From positions 1 through 64,000 of the forward strand of contig JACOEK010000004.1 of assembly GCA_024998595.1 (NCBI GenBank): a stretch of 64,000 nucleotides of DNA, in the 5' to 3' direction. Below the pieces are notes generated by a model. The model was not told the origin of the DNA, ran no database searches, and saw only the letters and a program-made list of their open reading frames with translations. Below are positions 46,616-55,036 of this stretch, in pieces. Position numbers and translations under genes: made by a program. Origin of the DNA: Nitrospira sp. GTDB lineage: Bacteria > Nitrospirota > Nitrospiria > Nitrospirales > Nitrospiraceae. The stretch's first letter is position 1. Each line of letters opens with the position of its first letter.

Positions 46616-46638
46616 GGTCTGGTCTCTTTCCGTTGCTC

Positions 46639-49251
46639 CTACCGGCCCGGCAGCCAGGTTCTGGCATGGACCGCCACGCGAAACGGCGGTTGTCTGGTGA
46701 TGCTGGCCATGTGCGCCGCGTTCTTTCCCCAAGGAATCTGATCGACGACGGTATTGTTCAGCAGGCCGTCGATCGGCACATACACGATTTGTTTGAGCGC
46801 GGCCTCGTTTGGCGCCACGTGGCCCCAGGTGAGGTCGCGCCAGTGGGCCGGTGTGCCGCCATAGGTCGTGGCGACATCCATGCCGAATCGCGGTTCCGTC
46901 GGTTGCTCCTGCAGCACGAAGAACCAGCCTGGGTGTCCTCCGTTGGCCGGTGTGTCCGCGCCGCGCACCTGATCTTCGGTGAGCGGAAAGCCGAGCATGG
47001 TGATGTCCGGTGATTGCGTCGCGCGAAAAATTGGATACCGTTCCGTCGTGCCCAGCTCGCGCTTCCTGCCATCCGGCGACCAGACGCTTTCCAAGGCATA
47101 GATCATGGCGCGCGGGTAACGGCGCAGGAGATCGCCGCGAATGAGGAGCACCATCTGGCCTACCGCCGAGCCTCGTGCGCTGTGAGAACCGAGACGGCTG
47201 TTTGCCGCCCAGGAGGTGATCCTCGTGATGTCGAATCGAGCCTCGCGCTCTGCGTCGGTGGTGGGTAGTTCATCGCCGCCGGCGTCCCAGAATTGCCGGA
47301 AGTAGGTGCCGCGTTGATCGGTGGGAAAACCCCTCCAAAGCAGTTCGCGGCTCATCTCGTGGTTGAGGCCGAGCAGATAGGCCTCGATCAAGGCCGGATC
47401 GGTCTTCAGGAGCGCGATCGTATTCGACGGGACCTTGTCCATGCCGGGTAACAGCATGTCCGGTGCATAGTCGCGCAGGGGTTCGTACATCGGCTGCGGA
47501 AAACTGGGCGCAAAGGTCGTCAACTCGGTGTTATCAATAGTAGGCATCGTGTTTCGCACCGCCGCCAGCACCGCATCTTTCGGCGACAGACGCCGCAGCA
47601 TCTCGACTTTCAATTCCGACCATTCGCGCAGCGCCGGCGCTTGCCGCTGCTTGGTGGCGATGGCGAATTGCATGAGCGGACGAAACGCCTGTCCTGCCGT
47701 CGAGGCGGGCGATGTAGTGGGGAGCCGAAGGCCGTCGAACTGTACGGCGTGGGAGGCGATCGGTCCATGGGCACGGGTCAGGCGGCGAAAGGTCCCAGTC
47801 ACCGCCGGATGGCCGGACAGCAAACTGCTGGTATCGGTTGCCGGAGTCGTCGAAGGGGAGGCGATCCCCGTCAGGCCTCGCAGCGCCGGTCCCGTGAGTT
47901 GCAGCAGGCCTGCCGGGTCGAGCGCCGCGAAATGTTTCTTGGAGAGGCTGTCGCCGACGGCCTCGGCTAATTGCGCCCGCTTGAGCCGTTGCCGGTCTCG
48001 TCGTTGTTGTTCCAATTGGTCCCAGGCCGAGGCCATCAACGGCTCCTGCTCGTTGCGGATCACCGTTGTGCCGATGCCGGCGGCGATGCGGTGGCGCGGA
48101 TCCAGATTCAGATCGCGGAACCAGAGCGGTGGTTGGTCGGCGGCCGGCAGGCTGTCACGGTCTACGTACCATTGCCCATACAACGGCGGGCCAAGGAGCG
48201 CAGGCGCTCCGCTTGTGTCGGCCATGGCTGCGGGCGCGTTGAGGATCGTGCCGAGGGACAACTGGAACGTCTTACGGGGTTCGTCCGGCCAGGGCCGTGG
48301 TTGCGTCTCCGGCGTCTGCAGGGCTCCCCCCAGATCCAACAGGCTGCCCGGTGCGCCGGGCGGCAACGTCGGCATGCCCCAGCCTGGAGTGCTGATGTCC
48401 ACCGGTCGCAGGCCCACCGTGGACGGCAAGGGTTGCGCCTTCAAGCGGCGCGCGAGGGATTCGAAATCTCCCGCGAGGCCGGTCCGGAATTCCCACTGGA
48501 AATAGACCGGCAGCGTGATTGGCCCGGGCGTGGCGTTCTTTGCCCAAGCCGGTTTCAAGGCCTGTTCGTCTTCCGGCTTGATCGGCTCGCCCAGGCCCGC
48601 TTTCCTCCCGACCTCGTACGTGGGGACGAGGCAGGCGTAGTAGGCCGTATTGGCATCGAGCCGGCGCGGAGCGAGCAGGCGCGAGAGCGTGCGCTCCGGA
48701 TGATCGTTGAGAATCTTCTGCAGAGTGGCGCGAGGGGAGGGATCGGGCGTGGTGCTCTGAGCAGCGACGATCTGGACATGGGCCCAGGCCCACGATTGGT
48801 CGAGGTCGGGCAAGTCTTCAAGGGCGCAAGTGATCGCGGGCAAGGGCCGCTGCGGATTGGTCTTGATGGCGGCGCGATCTTTAGGGACGACGATCAAACA
48901 GATCCAGGGACGAAGTCGCCGAACGCCGTCCGCCGCGGCCGGTGTGAAGAGCCAGGGAAAATCCGGGCGATCGAATTCGATGGCCGGAAAATAGTTCGGC
49001 TCGAAGTCGGTCATGTGAGCATGGGGCTCCGTGCGAATGATTTCGCGCGCGTCCAGGCCGGTGATGTCGCCGGGGCCATAGAGCTCTACGTTGACTTCGA
49101 TCGGCGCGCGGTCATTCACCCGGAGTCGGATGGGCAAGGCGAGGCGCCCTCCGGTGGGCGGGCCGGACGCACCGGGCGCGGAGAGGCCCGCGAGGAGTCC
49201 CTGGCGAAGCCAGGAGTAGAAGCGATAGGTGGCTGCAATCTGTTCAGGCAT
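46639..49251 (-). CDS. 870-residue cluster protein, unknown function
   Basis: A soluble-looking protein starting MPEQIAATYRFYSWLRQGLL. The N-terminal part has LPIRLRVND, VELYGPGDITGLDAREIIR, FEPNYFPAIEFDRPDFPWLFTPA and RLRPWICLIVV, which look like a conserved beta-rich domain of about 140 residues. The C-terminal third has a GFPTDQRGTYFRQFWD segment, ARGSAVGQMVLLIRGDLLRRYP and GWFFVLQEQPTEPRFGMD. No catalytic motif was identified. It lies 20 bases after the DUF6603-type gene and 23 before the coiled-coil gene, so it is in the same operon. Its function is not known to me. Confidence 0.75.
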   Translation of the reverse strand: MPEQIAATYRFYSWLRQGLLAGLSAPGASGPPTGGRLALPIRLRVNDRAPIEVNVELYGPGDITGLDAREIIRTEPHAHMTDFEPNYFPAIEFDRPDFPWLFTPAAADGVRRLRPWICLIVVPKDRAAIKTNPQRPLPAITCALEDLPDLDQSWAWAHVQIVAAQSTTPDPSPRATLQKILNDHPERTLSRLLAPRRLDANTAYYACLVPTYEVGRKAGLGEPIKPEDEQALKPAWAKNATPGPITLPVYFQWEFRTGLAGDFESLARRLKAQPLPSTVGLRPVDISTPGWGMPTLPPGAPGSLLDLGGALQTPETQPRPWPDEPRKTFQLSLGTILNAPAAMADTSGAPALLGPPLYGQWYVDRDSLPAADQPPLWFRDLNLDPRHRIAAGIGTTVIRNEQEPLMASAWDQLEQQRRDRQRLKRAQLAEAVGDSLSKKHFAALDPAGLLQLTGPALRGLTGIASPSTTPATDTSSLLSGHPAVTGTFRRLTRAHGPIASHAVQFDGLRLPTTSPASTAGQAFRPLMQFAIATKQRQAPALREWSELKVEMLRRLSPKDAVLAAVRNTMPTIDNTELTTFAPSFPQPMYEPLRDYAPDMLLPGMDKVPSNTIALLKTDPALIEAYLLGLNHEMSRELLWRGFPTDQRGTYFRQFWDAGGDELPTTDAEREARFDITRITSWAANSRLGSHSARGSAVGQMVLLIRGDLLRRYPRAMIYALESVWSPDGRKRELGTTERYPIFRATQSPDITMLGFPLTEDQVRGADTPANGGHPGWFFVLQEQPTEPRFGMDVATTYGGTPAHWRDLTWGHVAPNEAALKQIVYVPIDGLLNNTVVDQIPWGKNAAHMASITRQPPFRVAVHARTWLPGR

Positions 49252-49271
49252 GGTGCTTCATTCCTGTTGTG

Positions 49272-52200
49272 TTACGTCGTGACGGCATTGGCACGTCGGC
49301 GTTTGCGGGCCGGCGCCTGCCCGGCGGCGCCGAAGGGCGCGACCCGGGTCAGCACCGACGCCGAGAGCACGTAGCCCGGCTTCGGCCGCTCCGGCGGCCG
49401 CGTCGGATCCAGCAGCAACGTCTCATAGGCGATCGGCGCGGCGAGTCCCCCCTCGTCATCCACGGCTAAGTCGTCAGCGGCGACCGTGAGGCCGCCGGCG
49501 AGCGGGACAAAACTCGGCTGCGCCAACTGCTGGTCGTCGCGCAGATCTTCATACTGCGCCAAGGCGAAGGGCTCCTGCACCGGCGTGGTCCGCCAGGGCT
49601 GGGCGCCGGCGCGATCCGTCACCGTGACCGTCACCGTCGTGGGTCCGCCAACGAGCGGCGCGGTCCCCAGCTTTGTGAGCCGCCGGTTCAAGGGCGCAAT
49701 CCGCTCGCGTAGCGTCAGTTCCGCCCAGGGATGCACGCGCAGTCCGTTGGCCGGCGGCGGCATCTCTCTGATGGTCACCACCGCGCTCGTGCTCCGTGGC
49801 AGGGCGCCACTCCAATTGCGCCGGTCGGCCAGGGCGGCGGCAATCAAGCCCACCACATCCACCGCCGCGGGCAGCGGCGGGGCGCTCTTGCTCCCGAACG
49901 TCCGCGAGAAGGACACCGACACCGAGAAGAACAAAAACTTGATCGACGCCTTACCCTCCACGTGCCAGGGCGTCGGCCCGGCCAGCCGTCCCTTAAACGA
50001 GATGCCCATCAACAGGCGGCCGTGATAGCGCAGCGCCAACGCCGCGCCGACCTCCACCTCAAAGGCCAAGGGCGCCAATTGAATGATCGCATCAAAACCG
50101 AGCAGGCCATCGAAGCTGAAGCCGCCGCCGGCCGCATGGAGATCCACCCGCGCCCCGAACTGCACCGTATTGGAGGTGACGGCGACATAGGCCTGGCAGC
50201 GTAACTGGAGCGAATCCCCGTCAGCTAATTGCAAGGCCAGCCGCTTCAACGCGGGGAGGCCCGGCGGTGCGGCAAAGCGGGGGTGGAACCCCCCGATGGC
50301 CAGCACGAACTGCGGTTGACGGCCCCAGCCCGCGCGTAACGCCATGTCGCCGGTCAGGGTGAATTGCAGAATGCGCGAATCATAGAGCGTCGCATCCAAC
50401 GAGACCGTCTCGGCGCTGACATCCAGGACGCCCAAGGCATCCATGCGGATCTGGATCAGCGGATGGGCCTGATCCGGGAGGAGCACTTGCAAACGGCCCA
50501 GCACGACCACGCGAATGGGCGCAGGCAGTTCGACGAGCAGGGCCAGGTCGAGCGTCAGCAAGGTCGGGGAGCCCCAGCGCAGTTGCACCATCGGCCCCAC
50601 TACATGGCGGCCGGCGGTGGGTGGGAACACTCGCCGCAGGTCACTAAAGATCTGGGGGGCATTGCGGAGGGGATCGGGTGGAAACAAGATGGAGTTCAAG
50701 GTGCCGGTCTTAAGCCCGTCGCGCAGGACATCCGTACGGACGGTGCGATGCAGGGCGACCAACCCCCCGATGCCGGTGAGGGTGAAGCCTAAGCCGATCG
50801 GAATCGGCGCGAAGCCTTCGGCGGTCAAGATGATAATGAGCGAGTAGCCCTTGCTACCGTCAGGCATCCTGGTGGTGAGCAGGCCCAGCGCCTTGAGGGC
50901 GATCGTCTCGGCCAGCTCGAGCTGCAGCATGCCGCTGTATTCAGCGCGCTGGGAATCGAAGCCGAGGAACCCGCCGCCGGTCACCCCGGGCGTCGTAATG
51001 GCCAGGCCGAGGCCTGTCGGCGGTTGGAAGCCCAGGGCCAGATCGGCCACCCCGAGGTTGCCGCCGCCGGATGGAATTCCTACCGTTGCAGCAAATCCGA
51101 CCTTTTGGACAGTGGCCGTGACCGGTCCAAGTTTGATGGTAGCATCGGTGGAGGTCACAATATCGATGCCGCGTCGATTGTTTCCTGTGGAGGGCAGAAT
51201 TGAAAGTCGAAGGACATCAATTGAGACGATGCCGAGAACATCGAGATGCAGCGGAATGGTCGTCTCGAGACCCGCTCCGCCTTGGATGGAGATACCGCGA
51301 TTCAGCGACCATTCTCCCGTCAAATCGAAGGGCAGGGTAAGGCCGTTGGTCGGGAAAATTCGAGCTAGGAACTCGTCGGCTTTCGAAAAGTCGATCACGA
51401 GCGAGCCGCGCTCCACGGCGAATGCAATGGCCGGGTCCACGGGCGTTCGAACCGGTGCGGTCGCGTCGGCATGCAGATCCAGCTTCACGGAGGCCCGGAA
51501 CCCCTGCATATCCAAGCGAGAACCGTCGGCTGCACCGATGACCACGAACGGCTTGGCCTCGGCGGAACGAGCGAACTCGGCTGCCAGTTGAACGTCGACG
51601 GCCGTTCCTGCGGGCAGGTGGAAATCGAGATCGAAGGTCGGTCGAATGGTGGCAGTCAGATCACTGCTGACACGGACAAGTGTGTCGAAGGTCACCTTCC
51701 AATCGGCTTCGGCGATCGTCTCGGTGCGCTCGATTGACGTCGGTGCGCGCAACGTCACATCCAGGCCGGCAGGAGTGATGGTCGGGTTGACCTCCGCGTT
51801 GAATCCGAAGGCCTCCAGCAATGCGGGTTCTCCGGAAGGGTGGAGGATCTCGGCCGGAATGCCGAACTTCTCTTTCAGCAGCCGCTGCAACAGGGTAAAC
51901 AGTGCCAGGCCATCGAATGCCGGATCTCCCCAGCGATAGACCTCATGCAACAGCCCCTTGGGATCGGTGAACAATCGCAGCACTCGGTCCGGATACACAG
52001 TCTTTCGAACATACGGACCTTGCAGTGATCCCTCCGGCAGTCCAGGTTCCTCAACGACCTCGATGGCTCCGGCAGCAATAAGCAGCAGCGCAATCTGCGG
52101 AAAGCGCGTTTCGAGATAATCCGCCAGCAGGCGGTGCAGCAACCGTTCCGCGAACAGGCCGGCGAATCCGGCAAGCTCGGCGCGCCGTTGAGGTGAGAGA

Positions 52201-52553
52201 GCGCTCTGGTTACTGAGAGCCTGTAGGACTTCTGCGATCTGTTGGACGTTCTGGATGAGGGTGCGAAATTGCTGGAGCAAGGAGGCGGCCGTGGCTGCGA
52301 TCGTCGGGCGGTCGTTCTCCGCGATGGCCTGTGTGAGGTCGTTGAACAACGGTTCGAGAGCGGTGGCAGCCGTGGCGATTCCGGTCAGGGCATTTTCCAG
52401 GCCGGTTGTTTCCGCTTCCAACTCAAACGAGCGGAAACCGAGCCAAGGGAGCAACTCGTCGAGCGTGCCGGTTTCGGCCCGCTGCAGCAGCGGTTTAAAC
52501 ACCCGCGCGAGTTCACCGGCCAGTTGTTCCAGGGTGCCGACGGCTGTGCTCAT
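49272..52553 (-). CDS. DUF6603-type giant protein, copy A
   Basis: A 1093-residue protein. The N-terminal 250 residues are helical (EQLAGELARVFKPLLQRAETG). Residues about 290-490 are beta-rich with alternating hydrophobics (PTFDLDFHLPAG, SLNRGISIQGGAGLETTIPL). Residues 497-1088 form a block identical or almost identical to copy B (GNLGVADLALGFQPPTGL, GFLGFDSQRAEYSGMLQLEL, RVFPPTAGRHVVGPMVQLRW, PWHVEGKASIKFLFFSVSVS). The block's style matches what I recall as DUF6603; the family function is not known to me. Long amphipathic strands could make a lipid-binding groove, which is speculation. The ATG overlaps the protease stop by 4 bases. Confidence 0.78.
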   Translation of the reverse strand: MSTAVGTLEQLAGELARVFKPLLQRAETGTLDELLPWLGFRSFELEAETTGLENALTGIATAATALEPLFNDLTQAIAENDRPTIAATAASLLQQFRTLIQNVQQIAEVLQALSNQSALSPQRRAELAGFAGLFAERLLHRLLADYLETRFPQIALLLIAAGAIEVVEEPGLPEGSLQGPYVRKTVYPDRVLRLFTDPKGLLHEVYRWGDPAFDGLALFTLLQRLLKEKFGIPAEILHPSGEPALLEAFGFNAEVNPTITPAGLDVTLRAPTSIERTETIAEADWKVTFDTLVRVSSDLTATIRPTFDLDFHLPAGTAVDVQLAAEFARSAEAKPFVVIGAADGSRLDMQGFRASVKLDLHADATAPVRTPVDPAIAFAVERGSLVIDFSKADEFLARIFPTNGLTLPFDLTGEWSLNRGISIQGGAGLETTIPLHLDVLGIVSIDVLRLSILPSTGNNRRGIDIVTSTDATIKLGPVTATVQKVGFAATVGIPSGGGNLGVADLALGFQPPTGLGLAITTPGVTGGGFLGFDSQRAEYSGMLQLELAETIALKALGLLTTRMPDGSKGYSLIIILTAEGFAPIPIGLGFTLTGIGGLVALHRTVRTDVLRDGLKTGTLNSILFPPDPLRNAPQIFSDLRRVFPPTAGRHVVGPMVQLRWGSPTLLTLDLALLVELPAPIRVVVLGRLQVLLPDQAHPLIQIRMDALGVLDVSAETVSLDATLYDSRILQFTLTGDMALRAGWGRQPQFVLAIGGFHPRFAAPPGLPALKRLALQLADGDSLQLRCQAYVAVTSNTVQFGARVDLHAAGGGFSFDGLLGFDAIIQLAPLAFEVEVGAALALRYHGRLLMGISFKGRLAGPTPWHVEGKASIKFLFFSVSVSFSRTFGSKSAPPLPAAVDVVGLIAAALADRRNWSGALPRSTSAVVTIREMPPPANGLRVHPWAELTLRERIAPLNRRLTKLGTAPLVGGPTTVTVTVTDRAGAQPWRTTPVQEPFALAQYEDLRDDQQLAQPSFVPLAGGLTVAADDLAVDDEGGLAAPIAYETLLLDPTRPPERPKPGYVLSASVLTRVAPFGAAGQAPARKRRRANAVTT
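49294..51065. repeat. 1772-bp direct repeat, copy A
   Basis: Matches 55071-56842 at a constant offset of 5777 bases with no insertions or deletions. Differences seen: two near the low-coordinate end (around 49310 and 49320) and about seven in the last 160 bases (from about 50914). The middle appears identical, since several reading frames there give the same translations. Homology stops abruptly at 51065. Confidence 0.92.
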
Positions 52554-55027
52554 GTGCGGTCCATGGTCCGTGCTTCGATGGGGACGGTGAACGTATTTGT
52601 CAGGAGCATGGAAACGACCGATCGATAGCGCTCAAGGCTCCCGCGAAGCCTGGGACTGCCGCACTGGGCCAGTAGGTCCAAGCAGCGATTGAGATATCGA
52701 TACGCCGATTCTTTGTCGATTGGCAAGGGGCTGTCATCGACCGACGTTCCGTGGAGCAGTCTCCGGAGCAGGCGAGGTCCTGCCGCACGGTGCCACATGG
52801 TGGCAATGCGCCGGTTGCTGTTGATCAAGCGACGGGCTTCGCTGAAATGCCGACTGATCGCGGCTGCCACATGATCGCCTTCCGGAAAATGCTTCAACCT
52901 GTCTTTGAGGATTTGAAGCCAGGTGGTGAATGGCGACGATGCCGCATCTGCCTCGCTCCGGTGATCGCGCATGAAGTGCGGTCTCTTCTCCTCGTGAAGC
53001 GGGCTGAAGTCCGAGGCCCTGCGCCCAGTGGAGAAGTGCTCATCGAGGACGGCAGGCGGGTGCATGTGTGGTCCGCCGCCTCCACCGCCCCCGCCGCCTC
53101 CGGCGGCCGCACGCACGGCATCGATGGCGGCTTGAATGTTGAGTTTTCCACCGCCCCATGTTGCATCCCATCCGCCGGCCGGTCTTTCCCGCGCCGTTGC
53201 CTGCAGGTGAGTGACGAGCTCGGCTCTCGTCAGTCGGGGATTTTCCTCCAAGAGCAGCGCGATTGCCCCGGCTACGTGCGGAGCGGCCATGCTGGTGCCG
53301 GTCAAGTCCTCGTAAAGGCAGCAGCAGGCATCCGGGCAGCAATCGCAACAGCGCCCGCGCAGATTGGCAGCATCCGCCTTGGCGGACGTGATTTCCAACC
53401 CGGGCGCCGCGATGTCCGGCTTGCGGTTGGTCGCGGCGCCTCTCGCGACGGGGCCGCGGCTGGACGACGAGACGATTCCGGTCGAAGGCCAGCAATCACA
53501 ACGACTCGTGCGTGAGGCATGGTTGGCGACCGTGATGACTTGAGACGCGGTGCCGGGAATGCTGAGCGTGGCGTCGAGGCTCGCCCGAATCTTGCCGTCG
53601 TCGGGAGTTTTGGGCGGAAGAAACCAGGGCGTGTTGGAGCCGCGCTCGATCCAGCAGTGAAAATCGACGGCCCCCGCATTGGGATTTGTGAGGGTGAGTT
53701 TCCAGGTGCCATCGAGGATGGCGCCACGACGAGGACGTTCCACAGTAATCCGAAAGTTATTGTTGCGATCATGTTCGCCGTTGATGGTCCCATCCACCGC
53801 GACGTGGGTTTGCCGGTTGGCGGGAGCTGCGGGATTGGCAATAAACGGCGGGGCGGCGGCATTGGCCGGAAGGTCGGTGCCATGGTTCACGGCACCGCTG
53901 ACGGCACCGCCGGGCGCAGTGACGGTTAAGTTGAGCGTGCCGGCCCGGTCGTACCAGAGGTCGAGCAGCGCGTCGGACCTGCGTTCTTTCGGAACCTCGA
54001 ATTCAATGTCCAGATGGTCATTGCCCGGCACACGACCCTGCACGTGCCGCAGCATGCCGCCTTCGTTGCCGGCCGACTTGACGACGATTTGCGGATGGTG
54101 CAGAAAGTCGCCGGTTTCGACGTGGGCGTCGATCGCCAGCTCGACGCCGCTTGTGCCGTCATGAGGTCCCAGGTTGTCGCCTTGGCTGATGTTGATGACC
54201 TTCGGCTTATCAATGCTGCCGAGAAACCCGAAGATGAAGTCGATGGCTTCGATGAGGCGTTGGTTTTCCCCGATCTCCTCGTCGTTGGTGTAGTCGTAAC
54301 GCACGACAATGAGTTCGGCTTCCGGGGCGACGCCTACATAGGTTTGGCTGACGTGGCAGCAGGTCGGAGGCCTGCCGTTACCCGCCGCGATGCCTGCCAC
54401 ATGGGTGCCGTGGCCTTCCCGGTTATTGCTGGCATCGACATCCTTGGTGCGCACCGTGGCCCGGCCCTGGAGGGCTTGGGTGAGTTGGTCTTGGTTATAG
54501 ACGACGCCGACATTGTTGGGTCCCCTCGTGTCGCCGGCTCTGAAGGGCAACATGTGATCCCAGATCGCCAGAATCCTCGACTTCCCATTCTCATCGACGA
54601 ACGAGCCGTGTCGCCAATCGATCCCGCTATCGATGATCCCGACCACGACGCCCTTTCCCTTGCGTGAGTGAGGGCCTGTGTGTACCGCGGTCGCTCGAAT
54701 TTCTTGCAGGCTGAAGTTGAGCTCACGATGCATGCGGCGCGGTCCTTCCACGGTCGTGACATGGGGAATCGCGGCGAGATCGTCGAGTCGGTCGATGGCG
54801 ATGGTGCCGGTGGCGATGCTGTAGCCCTTGCGGGGATGACGAACCAGCGTGCGCTGCACGAAGCCGATGGCGGTCAGATCCTCCACCTTACCGGTGAACC
54901 CGACGATGACGCCCACCTGCGCGCTTTTCACGCGCGCACGCGATTTTGGAGCGGTCGCGGCTGCGTGATCGGTGGTCTGTCTGGTACGGATTTTCGAACG
55001 TAGTCCGGGATCAAGTTTTTTATTCAT
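52550..55027 (-). CDS. Subtilisin-like (S8) serine protease with Cys-rich insertion
   Basis: An 825-residue protease. It has a basic N-terminus without a signal peptide and an inhibitor-like prodomain region (about 38-95). The catalytic domain has Asp133 (GIIDSGID), His206 (EGHGTHVAG), oxyanion Asn321 (KSAGNEGG) and Ser579 (GTSMAAPHVAG), so the triad is complete. A beta-rich insertion lies at about 330-470. Seven Cys in eleven residues (560-570, CCDCCPDACCC) lie just before the Ser motif, with further pairs at PTCCHV and CDCW. After a run of ten Gly comes a helical C-terminal domain (about 680-825). GAGG precedes the ATG. It lies between two DUF6603-type genes, so maturation of cluster proteins is a reasonable guess. 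Confidence 0.9.
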   Translation of the reverse strand: MNKKLDPGLRSKIRTRQTTDHAAATAPKSRARVKSAQVGVIVGFTGKVEDLTAIGFVQRTLVRHPRKGYSIATGTIAIDRLDDLAAIPHVTTVEGPRRMHRELNFSLQEIRATAVHTGPHSRKGKGVVVGIIDSGIDWRHGSFVDENGKSRILAIWDHMLPFRAGDTRGPNNVGVVYNQDQLTQALQGRATVRTKDVDASNNREGHGTHVAGIAAGNGRPPTCCHVSQTYVGVAPEAELIVVRYDYTNDEEIGENQRLIEAIDFIFGFLGSIDKPKVINISQGDNLGPHDGTSGVELAIDAHVETGDFLHHPQIVVKSAGNEGGMLRHVQGRVPGNDHLDIEFEVPKERRSDALLDLWYDRAGTLNLTVTAPGGAVSGAVNHGTDLPANAAAPPFIANPAAPANRQTHVAVDGTINGEHDRNNNFRITVERPRRGAILDGTWKLTLTNPNAGAVDFHCWIERGSNTPWFLPPKTPDDGKIRASLDATLSIPGTASQVITVANHASRTSRCDCWPSTGIVSSSSRGPVARGAATNRKPDIAAPGLEITSAKADAANLRGRCCDCCPDACCCLYEDLTGTSMAAPHVAGAIALLLEENPRLTRAELVTHLQATARERPAGGWDATWGGGKLNIQAAIDAVRAAAGGGGGGGGGGPHMHPPAVLDEHFSTGRRASDFSPLHEEKRPHFMRDHRSEADAASSPFTTWLQILKDRLKHFPEGDHVAAAISRHFSEARRLINSNRRIATMWHRAAGPRLLRRLLHGTSVDDSPLPIDKESAYRYLNRCLDLLAQCGSPRLRGSLERYRSVVSMLLTNTFTVPIEARTMDRT

Positions 55028-55036
55028 GAAACATCC

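Noticed and set aside
49486-50847. Plus-strand frames of 110-179 codons that occur twice, at 49486-50847 and 55263-56624
   Set aside because: They look conserved only because the underlying DNA is duplicated; they are reverse frames of the DUF6603-type genes.
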